Shown here one piece after another: positions 1 to 12,394 of a stretch of 64,000 bases of DNA. The number at the start of each line of letters is the position of its first letter. Position 1 is the first letter of the stretch. The notes under the pieces were generated by a model, which worked only from the letters and a program-made list of their open reading frames with translations, was not told the DNA's origin and made no database searches. The stretch is from Primulina eburnea (Eukaryota > Streptophyta > Magnoliopsida > Lamiales > Gesneriaceae): NCBI RefSeq assembly GCF_022965805.1, contig NC_133101.1, positions 50,982,342 through 51,046,341 of the forward strand, read 5' to 3'. The translations under genes were made by a program, and so were the position numbers.

Positions 1-59
1 AAGGGGTGCCTAGTGACTAAATTGTGTATCTGCAAGAATCGGACTTTAATATATGAGCA

Positions 60-985
60 TAAACTGACCCTGAAATGTTTTCACAAGACATAAGTTGTGG
101 TGAATTGAAATTATGGTATGATGCCATGAATGAAAAAATGAATTCGATGGAATCAAATCAAGTATGTGATCTTGTTCAGTTGCTTATTGGTACGAGGACT
201 TAGATGTAAGTGGGTCTTCGAAACAAAGAAATGCTAATTGGATAACATTGAAAGATATAAAGTAAGACCCGTTGCTAAGAAATTCAATCAAAGGGAAGGA
301 ATCGACTGTAATGAGACCTTTTCTATTGTGTCTAAGATATATTCTCTTTGAATAATTATGGTATTAATTGCACACTTTGACCTCGAGTTGCAACAAATGG
401 ATGTGAAAATTGCATCTCTCAATAATGATTTAAAGAAAGATGTTTACATGAAACAACCAGAAGGATTTTCCTCTAGTAATGGTGAGTAATTGATGTGCAA
501 GCTTAAAAAAATCTATGTATGGATTGAAACAAGCCTCCCGTCAGTAGTATCTAAAATTTCATGATGCTATCTCTCTATTTGGTTTCATAGAGAACATTGT
601 GGATCAATCTATATACGAGAAGGTCAGTGGGGAGTAAAATTTGTTTCCTTATCCTATATCTTGATGATATACTACTTGCAACTAATGATAAGGGACTACT
701 GTACGACGTGAATCAATTTCTATTTAAAAACTTTGATGGTGGATATGACTGATGCATCTTATACCATTGGCATCAAAGTGCAAAGAGATAGATCTCAAGG
801 GATCTTAGGATTGTCTCAAGAGAGCTATATCAACAAAGTTTTGGATAGATTCAAGATGAAGAATTATTCACCATGTTCGGCTCCTGCAGTGAACGGCGAA
901 AAATTTAATTTGGATCAATTCCCAAAGAATGAATTTGAAAAAATAAATAAATAAATAAAGAACATTCCTTATGCTTCTGTTGTTA
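60..985 (+). pseudogene. Decayed Ty1/copia reverse transcriptase fragment
   Basis: Translation in shifting frames gives recognisable copia pol: the pre-RT segment with MNEKMNSMESNQ (near 125-165), the CKWVFETK-like segment (near 208), the RT motif QQMDVKIASLNNDL (near 390-430), KKDVYMKQPEGF (near 434-470), a decayed YVDD region (near 655-675), then GIKVQRDRSQGILGLSQESY (768-830). The longest open stretch is 733-954 (73 residues). It stops being recognisable after the IPYAS motif near 985, so most of RNase H is missing. Several stops and frameshifts make it non-functional. No LTR could be paired with it. Integrase and gag may lie left of the window. The family is certain; the lineage is not. 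Confidence 0.85.
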
Positions 986-1479
986 CATACATTTAAGAAA
1001 TATGGATATGATATTTATAAGGAATGTAAACAAACACTAAAATTGCATATTTCAAATATTTTTTGTAGAGTTAGTTTGACAACTGATTTTTGAACTAATT
1101 TGAAATATGAATTTTATCTTGTTGTTACATGTTATTTGATTGATGAAACTTGAACTATGAAAAAAGAATTTTAGTACTAGATCAGTTAGAATCGTCACAC
1201 AACATATACAATATAACTATTTTTGTTTTAAATGTTGTTATAAAATAAAATAATGTTGCTCACATTTGAAAATGCAAGTGTCAATACTCTTGCGATTATA
1301 TACATTAAATGTTAATTAAAACCGATTTTATATGGTAATTTACTTCATTTTATATTGCATGTCATATTATTAACTTATTTGTTAAATGTGTATGCGATGA
1401 ATATATTTCTACTATAATAGAAAAATTCAAAGTATGTGAGAAATTATTATGTAAAGAAGATATTGGAATTTATAGGTTT
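986..1479. other. AT-rich stretch with no recognised feature
   Basis: This 494-bp stretch is AT-rich, has no open frame of note and shows no LTR terminus, tRNA-like fold or tandem repeat that I can support. It separates the copia RT relic from the copia H LTR-like DNA. Confidence 0.4.
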
Positions 1480-1918
1480 CTGAGTTTGACAAACAAAACA
1501 ATTATAGAACTGAAGACAAAACTGAACGGGCGTAACTAAGAAGTCGTAACTGAAAGGACACTCACTGGAATTAAATGGATTAATAACTGAAGTTAATAAG
1601 CTAAAGTTCTTATAAGAATAATTAAGTCTTGAAGCTCAGTAAACAGATTAAAAATCAGAACTGAAGACTTCACAAAATTGAACTGAAAGACCTATCCAAC
1701 TGAGGTACTCAAACTAAGAAGACACCAGTTAGAACTGATGTAGTCCAGCAGAACTGACCAGTCAACTAGTTTGAATCCTGATCAGTTGGTCACGTCATCT
1801 GCTGTATTTTGAAATACTCAGCAGACAAACTGAAATTTCGTACTGAAGCAGAACAGATGAAACAGAACAGTCTGATACACCGACTTCTGTCAGAATAAAT
1901 TCGTCTACATGGACTAGA
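1480..1918 (+). repeat. Left part of LTR/leader of relic copia H, interrupted by element A
   Basis: The sequence is rich in AACTGAA and CAGTTGAA type words. The same style resumes directly after element A at 9838, for example ATTCAACTGATATT. The 5-bp TSD of A (CTAGA, 1914-1918 and 9833-9837) joins the two halves. The downstream half leads into a copia gag of the UBN2 type at about 10440, so this is inferred to be the LTR and/or leader of that element. The exact LTR ends were not found. Confidence 0.4.
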
Positions 1919-4426
1919 TGTAACGCCCCGAAAATTTAAATGTCCACGCAAACCACATGCATGCATTTATTCCTTGTGTATTTCAATTAATTGTTTTAAT
2001 TGCATTAATTAATTATGTTGTGCATATTTACATGTTTAAAATATACTTTTCTACATTGTTGCATAAAAATGTATTTTTAAAGGATTATTCAAGTGGCGAT
2101 CGAAGAACGGAGAACGAGGACTGAAAGACATCAAATGTATTTTTAAGTTATTGTTTTTAATTATTTAAAATATGGGCGTGAGTTTTTCTTATTTTTGAAA
2201 ATAAGGGGTTTTGGAGGTGATTTTATACGCCGTGACGTAAATTTTATCGAAGTTGGTTTCCCAATAAAAAAACAAACTATTTAGCAATCCGACTATAAAA
2301 TTCACAAACTTTTGTAACCAAAATTATTTTAAGCTGCTAATTAAACTTTAATCAAGTACTAATGGGCCTAAACTTTTCTTATTAGGCCTAAGCCTTAATT
2401 GGTGATTTAATTACTGTTTAAATACATGTAAACCCTCCCCAAAAACCCTACACTACACGCCACTTTTATGAATTTGCTCTCGCAAACTCATCAAAGTACA
2501 CGGCACACACAAAATTTTTTGAGGCAAAATTCGGTGGAAGCTTCAAGGAGATTTCAAGCCACGGTTTTTGCTCCGTTCTTCGCAAGCGTCAACGGTTTAT
2601 CGTGCCTTAAATACGCAAAGGAACGCATATTCTTTCCTTCAAAACATCAAGACATCATATTATATTTTATGCATGAAAAGATTGAATACAAGTGACACTT
2701 TTTTTAAAGTTTCGTTTTTTGCATATAACATGAAATTTCAAGAAGGATTTTTGATCCAAATTGTGTTGTTAATGTGCATAAATGTGCTGCCATGATTAGG
2801 AAGTGTTATGGTATTGTTTTACACGAATTTAGGATGTCCTAGAACCACACAAACACGCTGCAGCAGGGACAGAACACAAGCTCAATCGTGTTGCTGTCAT
2901 GGGGGTTCGGTTCATATGTTTTAGGGGCTGGGCTTGGTTTGGTTGGGACCAGGGGCTAGCAGGGTCGTGGAGGAGTCAAGTGAAGAGTCCTAGCCATACT
3001 AGGACTCGAGCTAAGTGGGCTGGGAGGAGTCTTTTTTGACAAGGAATCCTACCCGAGAGTGGCATGTGAGGCTGCGCAGGTTTCAGTAGCTTGTGCAGGG
3101 AGAAGGGGCTCGGCTAGGGGGTGGGCTGGGTTAAGCTAGGTCGTTTAGTGTCTAGAGAAGGTGGTCTAAGGTTGGGACAGGGGCTGGTATTGTTTGGTTC
3201 AGGCAGGGCACGAGCAGGAGCAAGAAACGTAAGGGAAGCTCCTACCCAGCGAGGCTGTTGTTGTGTTCAGTAGGTGGCTGCTCGCGTCCAGGGGTTTGGA
3301 TCGGTCTGGGTTTGGTCTGGCTTGGTCCAGGTAAGGTTGGGGTCATGAGGGATCAGTGGTTAGACGGCTGGAAGAGTCCTAGGCAACTAGGAAACCCAAT
3401 TCAACATGGACACTACAAACACACACACGCATGCACTTGGGGTCGAGTTCCAGAAGTGTTTTTGTTGGGCCAGGGCTGGTTTTACGGGTTGGGCTTGGTC
3501 AGTAGGGTCCCTAGGTGGGTTGGCTAGGTTTTGTCTCAAGGTGGCTCGGGCGTGGCTCGAGTAAATTAGGAAATGGCTCGGTGTGTTCGATAAGCTGTCA
3601 ATTTTGAATTTAATTAGACTAAAATTAATTCCATGGGTCCACGGGGGTGGCTCATGACTTGGAAGTGTAGAATAAATATTAACAATGTTATGTTTAAAAT
3701 TTGGGATCAAAATAATGAGTTTTGGTTAATTCGGGATTAAAACACAATAATACGTCTTATTTAAAGATTAAATTAAAAGTTCTCGATTTAAGCTAAATAA
3801 AAATGTGAAAAAATTCATGTAAGTTTAAATAATTATTTGGGACATGTTAGAGTCAATGAAATTAAGAAAATTTCAAAAACGTGAAATTTTACGTCTAGGG
3901 GTAAAACAGTCTTTTTACACCTAAAAATTAGTAAACTTCACGGCAGTGTCCTAAATGCTATTTTATATGCTAATATAATTATTTTCAATTATTATGGAAG
4001 TTTATGAATTTTTATATGTTAATATGTCAATTTAAAATGTTTATGAATTTTTAAGATGATAAAACGTTTATTTTAAATGTTTACGGATTTTTAATATGTT
4101 AAAATATTTATTTTAAAATGTTTATGGATGTTTATGATTTTAATATGTTAAATTATGATTTTTAAATGTTTATGGATATTAATGATTTAATCTTGACATT
4201 TAAAAGACATGTTGCATGCATGGTTTAAAAGAAAAACGATATTATATGCATGCTTTTATTAAGTGGTGGAAATACGAAATGTTGAAGGACGTGAAAGGAT
4301 TGTGACTAAATATGTTGGAAATATCGTGAGGGTTATGGTCCAGTGGTAGCCCGACGATCGTGTTTCCGTTAATACGAATACGAATACGATGATACGATAA
4401 TATGAATGGGGATGTCGTGAGGGTAA

Positions 4427-4546
4427 AAGGCCCCAGAGAGAGCCCATTTACGGGAGAAGGCCCCAGAGAGAACTCATTTATGGGAGAAGGCCCTCGAGGG
4501 AGCACATTTATTGGAGAAGACCCCCGAGGGAGCCCCGACGATCGCA
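4427..4546 (+). repeat. 30-bp minisatellite, four units, in the A 5' LTR
   Basis: Units begin at 4427, 4457, 4487 and 4517 with an exact 30-bp period. Each has the core AAGGCCCCAGAGAGAGCCC, variably altered, followed by ATTTAYGGGAG. Three units of the same repeat occur in the A 3' LTR (about 8865-8945) and one in LTR K (about 52357-52380). Confidence 0.85.
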
Positions 4547-4787
4547 TTTCCATATGAGGATATGTTAACACGTAAGGCCAGGGCTCAGTTGACCGGTGAG
4601 AGTGTTGGTAGTGTCCCCCGCCGCCCAGTATTGTGGTTAAATGTAGATGGATCCATCGCCCCACACGTTTAGGAATACGAGTCACAATCACTATCTGAAT
4701 TAAACATACACGAACATGAATATGAATATGTTAATAGGAGTATGAATACGAGGACATGAATATGTTGATATGAATATGTATATGAAT

Positions 4788-5155
4788 ATGATTATGTTTA
4801 AGTTTATGTTCATATGAAAATGTTTATGCATAAGATTATGAAAACGTTTTTATTTAAAGTTTATGCATCATAAAAATGGTTTTGTTTAAAGTTTATGCAT
4901 CTTCATGAAAACGATATTTTAAGTATAAGTATTTTCACTGTTGTATGTGATCTGTATATGTAGTATATGGATATGAATATGAATATGTTTATGTTTATAT
5001 GAAAATGTTTATACATAAGATTATGAAAACGTTTTTATTTAAAGTTTATGCATCATGAAAATGGTTTTTTTTAAAGTTTATGCATCTTCGTGAAAACTAT
5101 ATTTTAAGTATAAGTATTTTCACTGTTGTATGTGATCCGTATATGTAGTACTTGT
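4788..5155 (+). repeat. Tandem duplication of about 185 bp within the A 5' LTR
   Basis: Copy one (about 4788-4965) and copy two (about 4975-5155) both run from the GAATATG-rich tract through ATGAAAATGTTTAT, TTTAAAGTTTATGCATC and TTTTCACTGTTGTATGTGAT. The A 3' LTR has a single copy (about 9190-9365), so the duplication arose in or before the 5' copy, or was lost from the 3' copy. Confidence 0.8.
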
Positions 5156-5523
5156 TATCAAGATTATGGTGTGTTGAATTTTTAGACTCACTAGGTGTGA
5201 TTGATGCAGGTGATTATGATGATTATGTTAATGGAGGTCTTGATGGTTGATCCGACTGGAATGAAGATGCACATAACCCGAGGATCGACGCTAGTTTTCC
5301 GCACTGGTTTATGATTTATGATTTTAAATTATGTTAAGGATATTTTATGACTTTTATCACAATTTTGAAAGATTTTTGAGAGGTTATAGTACGATCTATA
5401 CTTTTCAAATAATGTTTTTAAGTTGGTAAAACGTTTGACGATTTTATGCTTTAAAATATTTTCCTTTGGATTTTTAAATGGTAGTTGGATGTTTATTTTT
5501 AAAACGGTGACAAGATATTTAAA

Positions 5524-5524
<1 letters not shown>

Positions 5525-5577
<53 letters not shown>
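5525..5577. repeat. (TA)n microsatellite
   Basis: An uninterrupted TA dinucleotide run of about 53 bp lies close to the end of the A 5' LTR. The 3' LTR has only a short imperfect run at the equivalent place (near 9743-9760). Confidence 0.95.
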
Positions 5578-5580
<3 letters not shown>

Positions 5581-5650
5581 TAATTATGGGGATTAAAGAG
5601 AAAAAAGTATTATAGCACGTTTTAAGAAAACGAGTAGCAGACGTTTCAGT

Positions 5651-5662
5651 TGGTATCAGAGC
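5651..5662 (+). other. Primer-binding site of element A
   Basis: TGGTATCAGAGC, two bases after the LTR terminus, is complementary to the 3' end of plant initiator methionine tRNA, the usual primer for chromoviruses and many copia elements. Confidence 0.9.
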
Positions 5663-6880
5663 AAAGGTCCTGTAAAGGGTTGTGCCACCATCAGTGCCGA
5701 GAAGCTCAGTCTTCAAGCCTCAAACTTGTAAGTTTATATGCTTTATACGATTTTATGATTTTACCTGCATAATTATATGTTTAAGTCACATTTTTAATAG
5801 CTCTATGAGAATATATGCTTTAGAAATTTTATACGTGATACGATATGGAATAAGAAATTATATGATTTCAATGCATGTTTGCTTTGTGGTGGAATTGGAC
5901 TATGTTGATTTTTGGGTTTTAGTATTGACGTTCTACTTTTTGGGCCATAAGTTAATCGTGAATATTATGAATACTTTTGGGACGCGTAGATTTTTTCTAA
6001 GAAAATATTTATGATTCATAATTACTAGTTGAATGAATTTTAGGAAGTAGAAGTAAGGAATAATGATTCGGAGACTGCAATGATATTTGGAAGTAAGAAA
6101 ATTTATAAACTGGGATTTTATGTTTGATGAAAAGTAATATTTGTTATAAGAATTGATTTTTGGGTAAATAAGATTAAATTTTTGAAGTTATGTTATGGGA
6201 AACCAATAAAAGAAAATTAAGAATGCCAAGACCTTTTGAGTTAATCGTAAGATTTTCGAAATTAAGGATCAATTAGAATAATTTTTGAGGAAATTAAGAA
6301 TTGATTTTGCAATTATTAAGGAATCTTGGGACTAGTTTAGCAATAACTAAGAATTGAATGGTTTAAATGATAAGAATTTTTTATGATTTAGACTTTTAAG
6401 AATATTTGGAACCTTGGGATATCTTGGGTATAATATTATAAGTAATGTTAATCAAGGGTTTTTAAGGATGAATTGATATTAGGCTTGAAAATCTAGGCGT
6501 AAGCGGATGCGTTTGGGATTTTAACGTTGAAATATGATAAGTTGATGAATATTTTGGGTATAACATAAGGAAAATAATATACGATAAGTATGGTCATCCA
6601 ACTTTTAATATCGAGAATTGTAAGAAAATTTGAAATTCAAGGTTATAATAGTAACAACACTAAGTCATTATGGGTCTTTTTAAGTTGCGATTTGCAAATA
6701 AAGATTTAGAAGAAAAATTTAATTGGGATCAAGTAGACGTAAGGACATTCTAGAACTTAAATTTGATCAGTGTAGCGTAGCGGAAACATGGATTTTTGGG
6801 ATACTAGAACTAAATATAAACTTTGGGTTATTAAGGATAAGAGAATTTCGAGGACAAAATTCAATTTAAGGGGAGAAGAT
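5663..6880 (+). other. Non-coding internal region of element A
   Basis: About 1.2 kb between PBS and 3' LTR. The longest open frame (5682-6014, 110 residues) shows no zinc knuckle, protease, RT or integrase motif and has low-complexity AT-rich composition, so I do not call it a gene. The last 35 bp hold a TTTCGAGGACAAAATTC-like block and the polypurine tract AAGGGGAGAAG (6868-6878), resembling the 3' end of Tekay/Del internal regions. Confidence 0.7.
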
Positions 6881-9832
6881 TGTAACGCCTCGAAAATTTA
6901 AAGGTCCGCGCTAACCACATGCATGCATTTATTCCTTGTGTATTTCAATTAATTGTTTTAATTACATTAATTAATTATGTTGTGCATATTTAAATGTTTA
7001 AAATATACTTTTCTACATTGTTTCATAAAAATGTATATTTAAAAGATTATTCAAGTTGCGATCGAAGTACGGAGACCGATGGCTGAAAAACGTAAATTGT
7101 TTTTTTAAGTAATTGTTTTTAATTATTTAAAATATGGGTGTGGGTTTTTGTTATTTTTGAAAATAAGGGGTTTTGAAGGTGATTTTATACGTCGTGACGT
7201 AAATTTTATCGGTGTTAGTTTCTCAACAAAAATACAAACTTTTTAGCAACCCGGCTATAAAATTCACAAATTTTTGTAACCAAAATTATTTGAAGATGCT
7301 AATTAAACTTTAATCAAGCACTAATGGGCCTAAACTTTGCTTATTAGGCCTAAGCCTTAATTGGTGATTTAATTAGTGTTTAAATACATGTAAACCCTCC
7401 CCAAAAACCCTACAATACACGCCACTTTTCTGAATTTTCTCTCCCAAACTCATCAAAGTACATTGCACACACACAAAATTTTGAGGCAAAATTCGGTGGA
7501 AGCTTCAAGGAGATTTCATGCCACGGTTTTTGCTCCGTTCTTCGCAATCATTAACGATTTATTATGTGTTAATTATGCAAAGGCATGTCTATTCTTTCCT
7601 TCAAAACATCATCACACCATATTATATTTTATGCATGAAAAGATTGAAAACAAGTGACACTTTTTTTCAAGTTTCGTTTTTTGCATATAACATGAAATTT
7701 CAAGTCGGATTTTTGATCCAAATTGTGTTGTTTATGTGCATAAATGTGCTGCCATGATTAGGAAGTGTTATGGTATTGTTTTACACGAATTTAGGGTGAC
7801 CTAGAACCACACAAACACGTTGCAGCAGGGACAGAACACAAGCTGAATCGTGTTAATGTCATGGGGGTTTGGTTCATATGTTTTAGGGGCTGGCTTGGTT
7901 AGGTTGGGACTAAGGGCTAGACAAGGTCATGGGGGAGTCAAGGAAAGAGTCCTAGCCATGCTAGGACTCGAGCTGACAAGGACTCCTACCCGAGAGTGGC
8001 ATGTGAGGCTGCGCAGGTTTCAGGAGCTTGTGCAGGGAGGAGGGGCTCGGCCAGGGGGCTCGGCTAAGTTAAGCTTGGTCCTTTAGGGTCTAGAGAAGGT
8101 GGTCCAAGGTTGGGACAGGGGCTGGTATTGTTTAATTCAGGCAAGGCACGATCAGGAGCAAGAAACGTAAGGGAAGCTCCTACCTAGCGAGGCTGCTGTT
8201 GTGTTCAGTAGGTGGCTGCTCACATCCAGTGGTTTGGATCGATCTAGGATTGGTCTAGGCATGGTCTAGGGAAGGTCAGGGTCATGAGAGGTCAGTGGTT
8301 AGATGGTTGGTAGAGTCCTAGGCAACTTGGAAACCCAATTCAACATGGACACTACAAACACACACACGCATGCACTTGGGGTCGAGTTCCAGAAGTGTTT
8401 TGTTCGGGCCATGGCTGGTTTTATGGGCTGGGCTTGTTTAGTAGGGTCCCTAGGTGGGTTGGCTAGGTTTTGGCTCCAGGTGGCTCGGGCGTGGCTCAAA
8501 TAAATTAGGAAATGGCTCGGTGTGTTCGATAAGGTGCCAATTTCGAATTTAATTAGACTAAATTGAATCCATGGGTCCACCGGGGTGGCTCATGACTTTT
8601 TAAGGGTAGAATAATTATTAACAATGTTATTTTTAAAATTTGGGATCAAAATAATAAGTTTTGGTTTAATTCGGGATTAAAACGCAGTAATACATCTTAT
8701 TTAAAGATTAAATTAAAAGTCCTCGATTTAAATTAAATAAAAATGTGAGAAAATTCATGTAAGTTTAAATAATTATTTGGGACATGTTAGAGTAAATGAA
8801 ATTAAGAAAATGTCAAAAACGTGAAATTTTACGTCAAGGGGCGAAACGTTCTTTTTACGAGAGAAGGCCCTAGAGAGAGCCCGTTTATGGGAAAAGGCCC
8901 CCGAGGGAGCCCGTCTATGGAAGAAGACCCCCGAGGGAGGCCTGACAATCGCATTTTCATATGAAGATATGTTAATACGTAACGCTAGTGCTCAATTGAC
9001 TGGTGTGAATGTTGCTGGTGTCCCCCGCCCCCCAATACTGTGGTTACATGCAGATGGATTCATCGCCCAACACGTTTAAGAATACAAGTCACAATCACGA
9101 TCTGAATTCAACATACACGAACATGAATATGAATATGTTAATATGAATATGAATATGAGGACATGAATATGTTGATATGAATGTGGATATGAATATGAAT
9201 ATTTTTATGTTTATATGAAAATGTTTATACATAAGATTATGAAAACGTTTTTATTTAAAGTTTATGCATCATGAAAATGGTTTTGTTTAAAGTTTATGCA
9301 TCTTCATGAAAACAATATTTGAAGTACAAGTATTTTCACTGTTGTATGTGATCTGTATATGTAGTACTTGTTATCAAGATCATGGTGTGTTGAGTCTTTA
9401 GACTCACTAGGTGTGACTGATGCAGGTGATTCTGATGATTATGTTAATTGAGGTCTTGATGGTTGATCCGACTGGACTGAAGGTTCACATAACCCGAGGA
9501 CCACGGCTAATTTTCCGCACTAGTTTATGATTTATGATTTTAAATTATGCTAAGGATATTTTATGACTTTTATCACAATTATGAGAGATTTTTGAGAGGT
9601 TATAGTATGTGCTATACTTTTCAAATAAAGTTTTTAGGTTGGTAAAATGTTTGACGATTTTATGCTTTAAAATATTTTTCTTTGGATTTTTAAATGGTAG
9701 TTGGATGTTTATTTTTAAAATGGTGACAAGATATTTTAAACTATTTATATATATCTATATTTTTAATTATGGGGATTAAAGAGGAAAAAAAAACTCTAGC
9801 ACGTTTTAAGAAAACAAGTAGCAGACATTTCA
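6881..9832 (+). repeat. 3' LTR of element A (2952 bp)
   Basis: It starts TGTAACGCCTCG and ends GCAGACATTTCA. It lacks the 5' LTR segment that lies between a CTTTTTAC word (near 3911) and a TTTACGGGAGAAGG word (near 4447), which suggests loss by short homology. It keeps the intact palindromic motif TGAGTCTTTAGACTCACTAG at 9391-9410, which is mutated in the 5' LTR. Confidence 0.9.
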
Positions 9833-9837
9833 CTAGA

Positions 9838-10420
9838 AGACGATTCAACTGATATTAACCATTAAATGCATTCAATGCAACCGTGCGAATCGAAGACTAT
9901 CTATAGTTGATAAGTTAAGTTAAAAAAAGGTTATGAAAGAAGACAAAACGAAGCTATCAGTCATTTGCAATTTACTCTCAAGATTATTCAGTTTACAAAA
10001 ATCACATATTCTAGCTCTTATTTCATTTTTGTATTCATATCATTCAAGCCACTTACTATAGCTATTCAATTATCAAACTGATAAGAAAAAAAGTTCAGCT
10101 AAGAGTTTCAATTTGAAATTGTATAAGTCCAACTGAAGTGGGTTATTATAAAGCATTGTAATCAATCAAAATCGTTTAGTGAAATCCTATTTTGAGATAA
10201 AAGGGGTGACGTAGGAGCAGTTGAAGACTCCGAATATCCATAAAATTCTTTGTGTTCATCATTCTATAAGTTCTGTTTACAATACCCTGTCCAAACCTAT
10301 TCAATCTAGCTTTCAGTTTATTTCTGCATTACAATCATTAGTTAACTGACTGATATCGATACATAAGATTTTTTGAATCAGTTTTGATAATCATGTCTTC
10401 ATTCAACAAAATCCTATATT
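9838..10420 (+). repeat. Right part of LTR/leader of relic copia H
   Basis: This continues the DNA interrupted at 1918. It precedes the UBN2-type gag relic and so should contain the end of the 5' LTR and a primer site, but no clear TGGTATCAGAGC-like PBS survives. Assignment rests on position and on shared CAGTT/AACTGA-rich composition. Confidence 0.4.
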
Positions 10421-10439
10421 GTCTAGGGAAGAGTTTGAT

Positions 10440-10988
10440 GAATGAGAGATCAGAATGCAGGCCCATTTAGCTGCACAAGACAATGACATGTAGTACTTCA
10501 TAACTGAAGGACCCATGAAGATTATGAAAGAAAACACATCTGTTGCTCTAACTAACGAGCACCTCATCATATTGAAAAATCACGCAATGAGTAGACCACA
10601 AAAGATAAAAGAAAAGAAAACTTGGACAATGTTGCCAAAGATATTCTGCACAAGACACTAGATAAAAACGCTCAGCAAAATAAAAATGTGTAAATCAGCT
10701 CAGGAAATTTGGGAGAAGCTGATTCAGTTGTGTGAAGGAAATGATCAGACTAAGGAAAACAAACTTTCAGTTGTTGTTTAGAAGTTTGATAATATCAAGA
10801 TGAAATCTAGAGAATCGATGAATGAATTCGATGAAAGAGTGAGTTGCATCGTAAACGAAATGAATGCACTAGGAAGGGTGCATTCGAACAAAGAGATTGC
10901 TCTAAAAGTGATGGGTGGCTGAATGAGATATCAAAATTATGGCCATGAGAGAATCAAAAGACGTGAACAAAATAGAACTACATGACTT
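10440..10988 (+). pseudogene. Copia gag relic of the UBN2/DUF4219 type (element H)
   Basis: In mixed frames the plus strand reads AAQDNDM, then FITEGPMKIM (near 10500), SAQEIWEKLIQLCEGND (near 10695-10745), then a segment around MKSRESMNEFDERV (near 10800-10840) and MAMRESKDVNKIELHDF (near 10939-10985). This order is typical of the UBN2 Gag family of Ty1/copia elements. In-frame stops (for example at 10776 and 10920) and frameshifts show it is dead. It ends abruptly at about 10988, where it abuts the gag of copia G in the opposite orientation. Confidence 0.8.
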
Positions 10989-11678
10989 TTCGGGCTTTGT
11001 GTGCCTTTTGGAAGCATTTGAAGCTTGATTCTTTTTGGGTTTGTGTTTCTTGGAAGGAGCAGAACATTTCTTTGCCTTCCCTTATGAGCCTTTGTTCGTC
11101 CTATAGACGAGAAGCCCACTAGGAAAACACATTTTTTCTTTTTGATGGTAACTTCATATGTCATAAGCATATTGAATAACTCTTCAAGGGTAGCCTCCAG
11201 CTTGTTCATATTGAGGTTCACCACAAAACCATCAAATGAGGGTGACATTGATAGCAATAGAATGTCCATGGAAAATTCGTAAGAGAGGACAAGGTCCAGA
11301 CCCACTAACTTCTCGATGATCCCAATCATCCTCACACTATGCTCATGGACCGAGGTCCCTTCTCACATGCATGATGTCATGAGCTTCTTGACAGTAGCAT
11401 GTATTAATGTATGTGTTTGTGCACCATACAAATTTTGCAGGTGATCGTAAATGTCAGCAGAATTTACAGCTTTTTCAAATTTCCTCTGCAATCCGTTTAA
11501 CATAGAATTTATCTTATAGCTCGTAGCTTGCAAGTCATGGTCCCACCATTTTTCAAGCTTAGCCAATTCTTCAGTAGGAGCATTGGCAGCTGCCTCTTTT
11601 GGAGGCGCTTTGTTGAGCACATATGCTATTTTCTAGGAATTTAAAATAATTTTAAATTTCCTTTCCAGTCTTGGTACC
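10989..11678 (-). pseudogene. Copia G gag relic, downstream part
   Basis: The minus strand encodes 85 and 132 residue open stretches (11620-11363 and 11335-10937) that align by eye with Gag of element B: EELAKLEKWWDHDL corresponds to EELQTHKEWCDHDL, then FEKAVNSADIYDHLQNLYG, HATVKKLMTSCM and NLNMNKLEATLEELFNMLMT. A stop and a frame change separate the two stretches. The N-terminal codons lie beyond solo LTR I at 23426-23490. The C-terminal part, including the zinc knuckle, and all pol are missing at the 10988 junction. Confidence 0.85.
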
Positions 11679-12394
11679 TGTGGGGACCCGAACGCTAATC
11701 ATGTTCTTAATCATCATTGGGGACTAATTAATCAATTATAAAACAGGGTCTAAATTTTTTTTTAAAATACAAAGCGGAAACTTAATGTAATTTACTCAAT
11801 TACATATTAAACATAAATATACAAAACTTGTGTTATCTACCAGAATTCAACTAGGTTCAACTACATATCAGTACTGAATCCTATGTTGCTTCGAAGCCCG
11901 GATCTCCACGCTATCTAATCTTCTCTCATCATCTTCTTGACCCTGATCCAGCCCCACCTGTTGTCATGCACACATACAAAACAAGACAACAGCCGGATAA
12001 CTCCGGTGAGATATAAATATCCCAGTATAAACAATGTATACATGCAATCATATAAAAGCATATACGAAAGCATATAAGAATTATTCATAACATGTCTCAA
12101 ATCAGAAACATAAATCAATATCAAGCATTCAATAAACATGAATGATATAAACAATGTAAATCAACATGTCGTATCAGACTCAACTCAACCGACGCGTCGT
12201 CTCAGACTCAACTCCACTGACGCGTCGTCTCAGACTCGACTCAAATCTAACCTAGGGATCCCGATGTCTGGATAATAATAAATATATCGAATCTCAGTCG
12301 ATAGGAATGAATCAATCCCTAAACGGCATCGATATAAATTCATATATCCAGTTTCTGGGCGAAACAGCCACAGAATTGACGAATCAGTCAAGAA

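Larger units (their letters stand above)
1919..5648 (+). repeat. 5' LTR of element A (3730 bp)
   Basis: It starts TGTAACGCCCCG and ends AGACGTTTCA. Compared with the 3' LTR it keeps a segment of about 530 bp (near 3918-4450), a segment of about 35 bp (near 3012-3046) and a tandem duplication of about 185 bp (4788-5155), which together explain most of the 778-bp length difference. It holds a 30-bp minisatellite (4427-4546) and an AT microsatellite (5525-5577). Open frames within it (for example 3258-3527) are not conserved between the LTRs and are not genes. Confidence 0.9.
1919..9832 (+). mobile_element. Element A: non-autonomous gypsy-type LTR retrotransposon with very long LTRs
   Basis: The element is bounded by TG...CA LTRs and by a perfect 5-bp TSD, CTAGA (1914-1918 and 9833-9837). 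The 5' LTR is 1919-5648 and the 3' LTR is 6881-9832. A PBS lies at 5651-5662 and a polypurine tract just before 6881. The internal region is only 1.2 kb and has no gag or pol. The conserved 3' end (TTTCGAGGACAAAATTC followed by the purine tract) is of the type seen in Tekay/Del chromoviruses, so A is probably a deletion derivative or parasite of that lineage. The two LTRs are clearly diverged and differ by large indels, so this insertion is older than B or E. Confidence 0.9.

Noticed and set aside
5682..6014. 110-codon open frame in the internal region of element A
   Set aside because: It has no retrotransposon motif, an AT-rich low-complexity translation and no sign of conservation.
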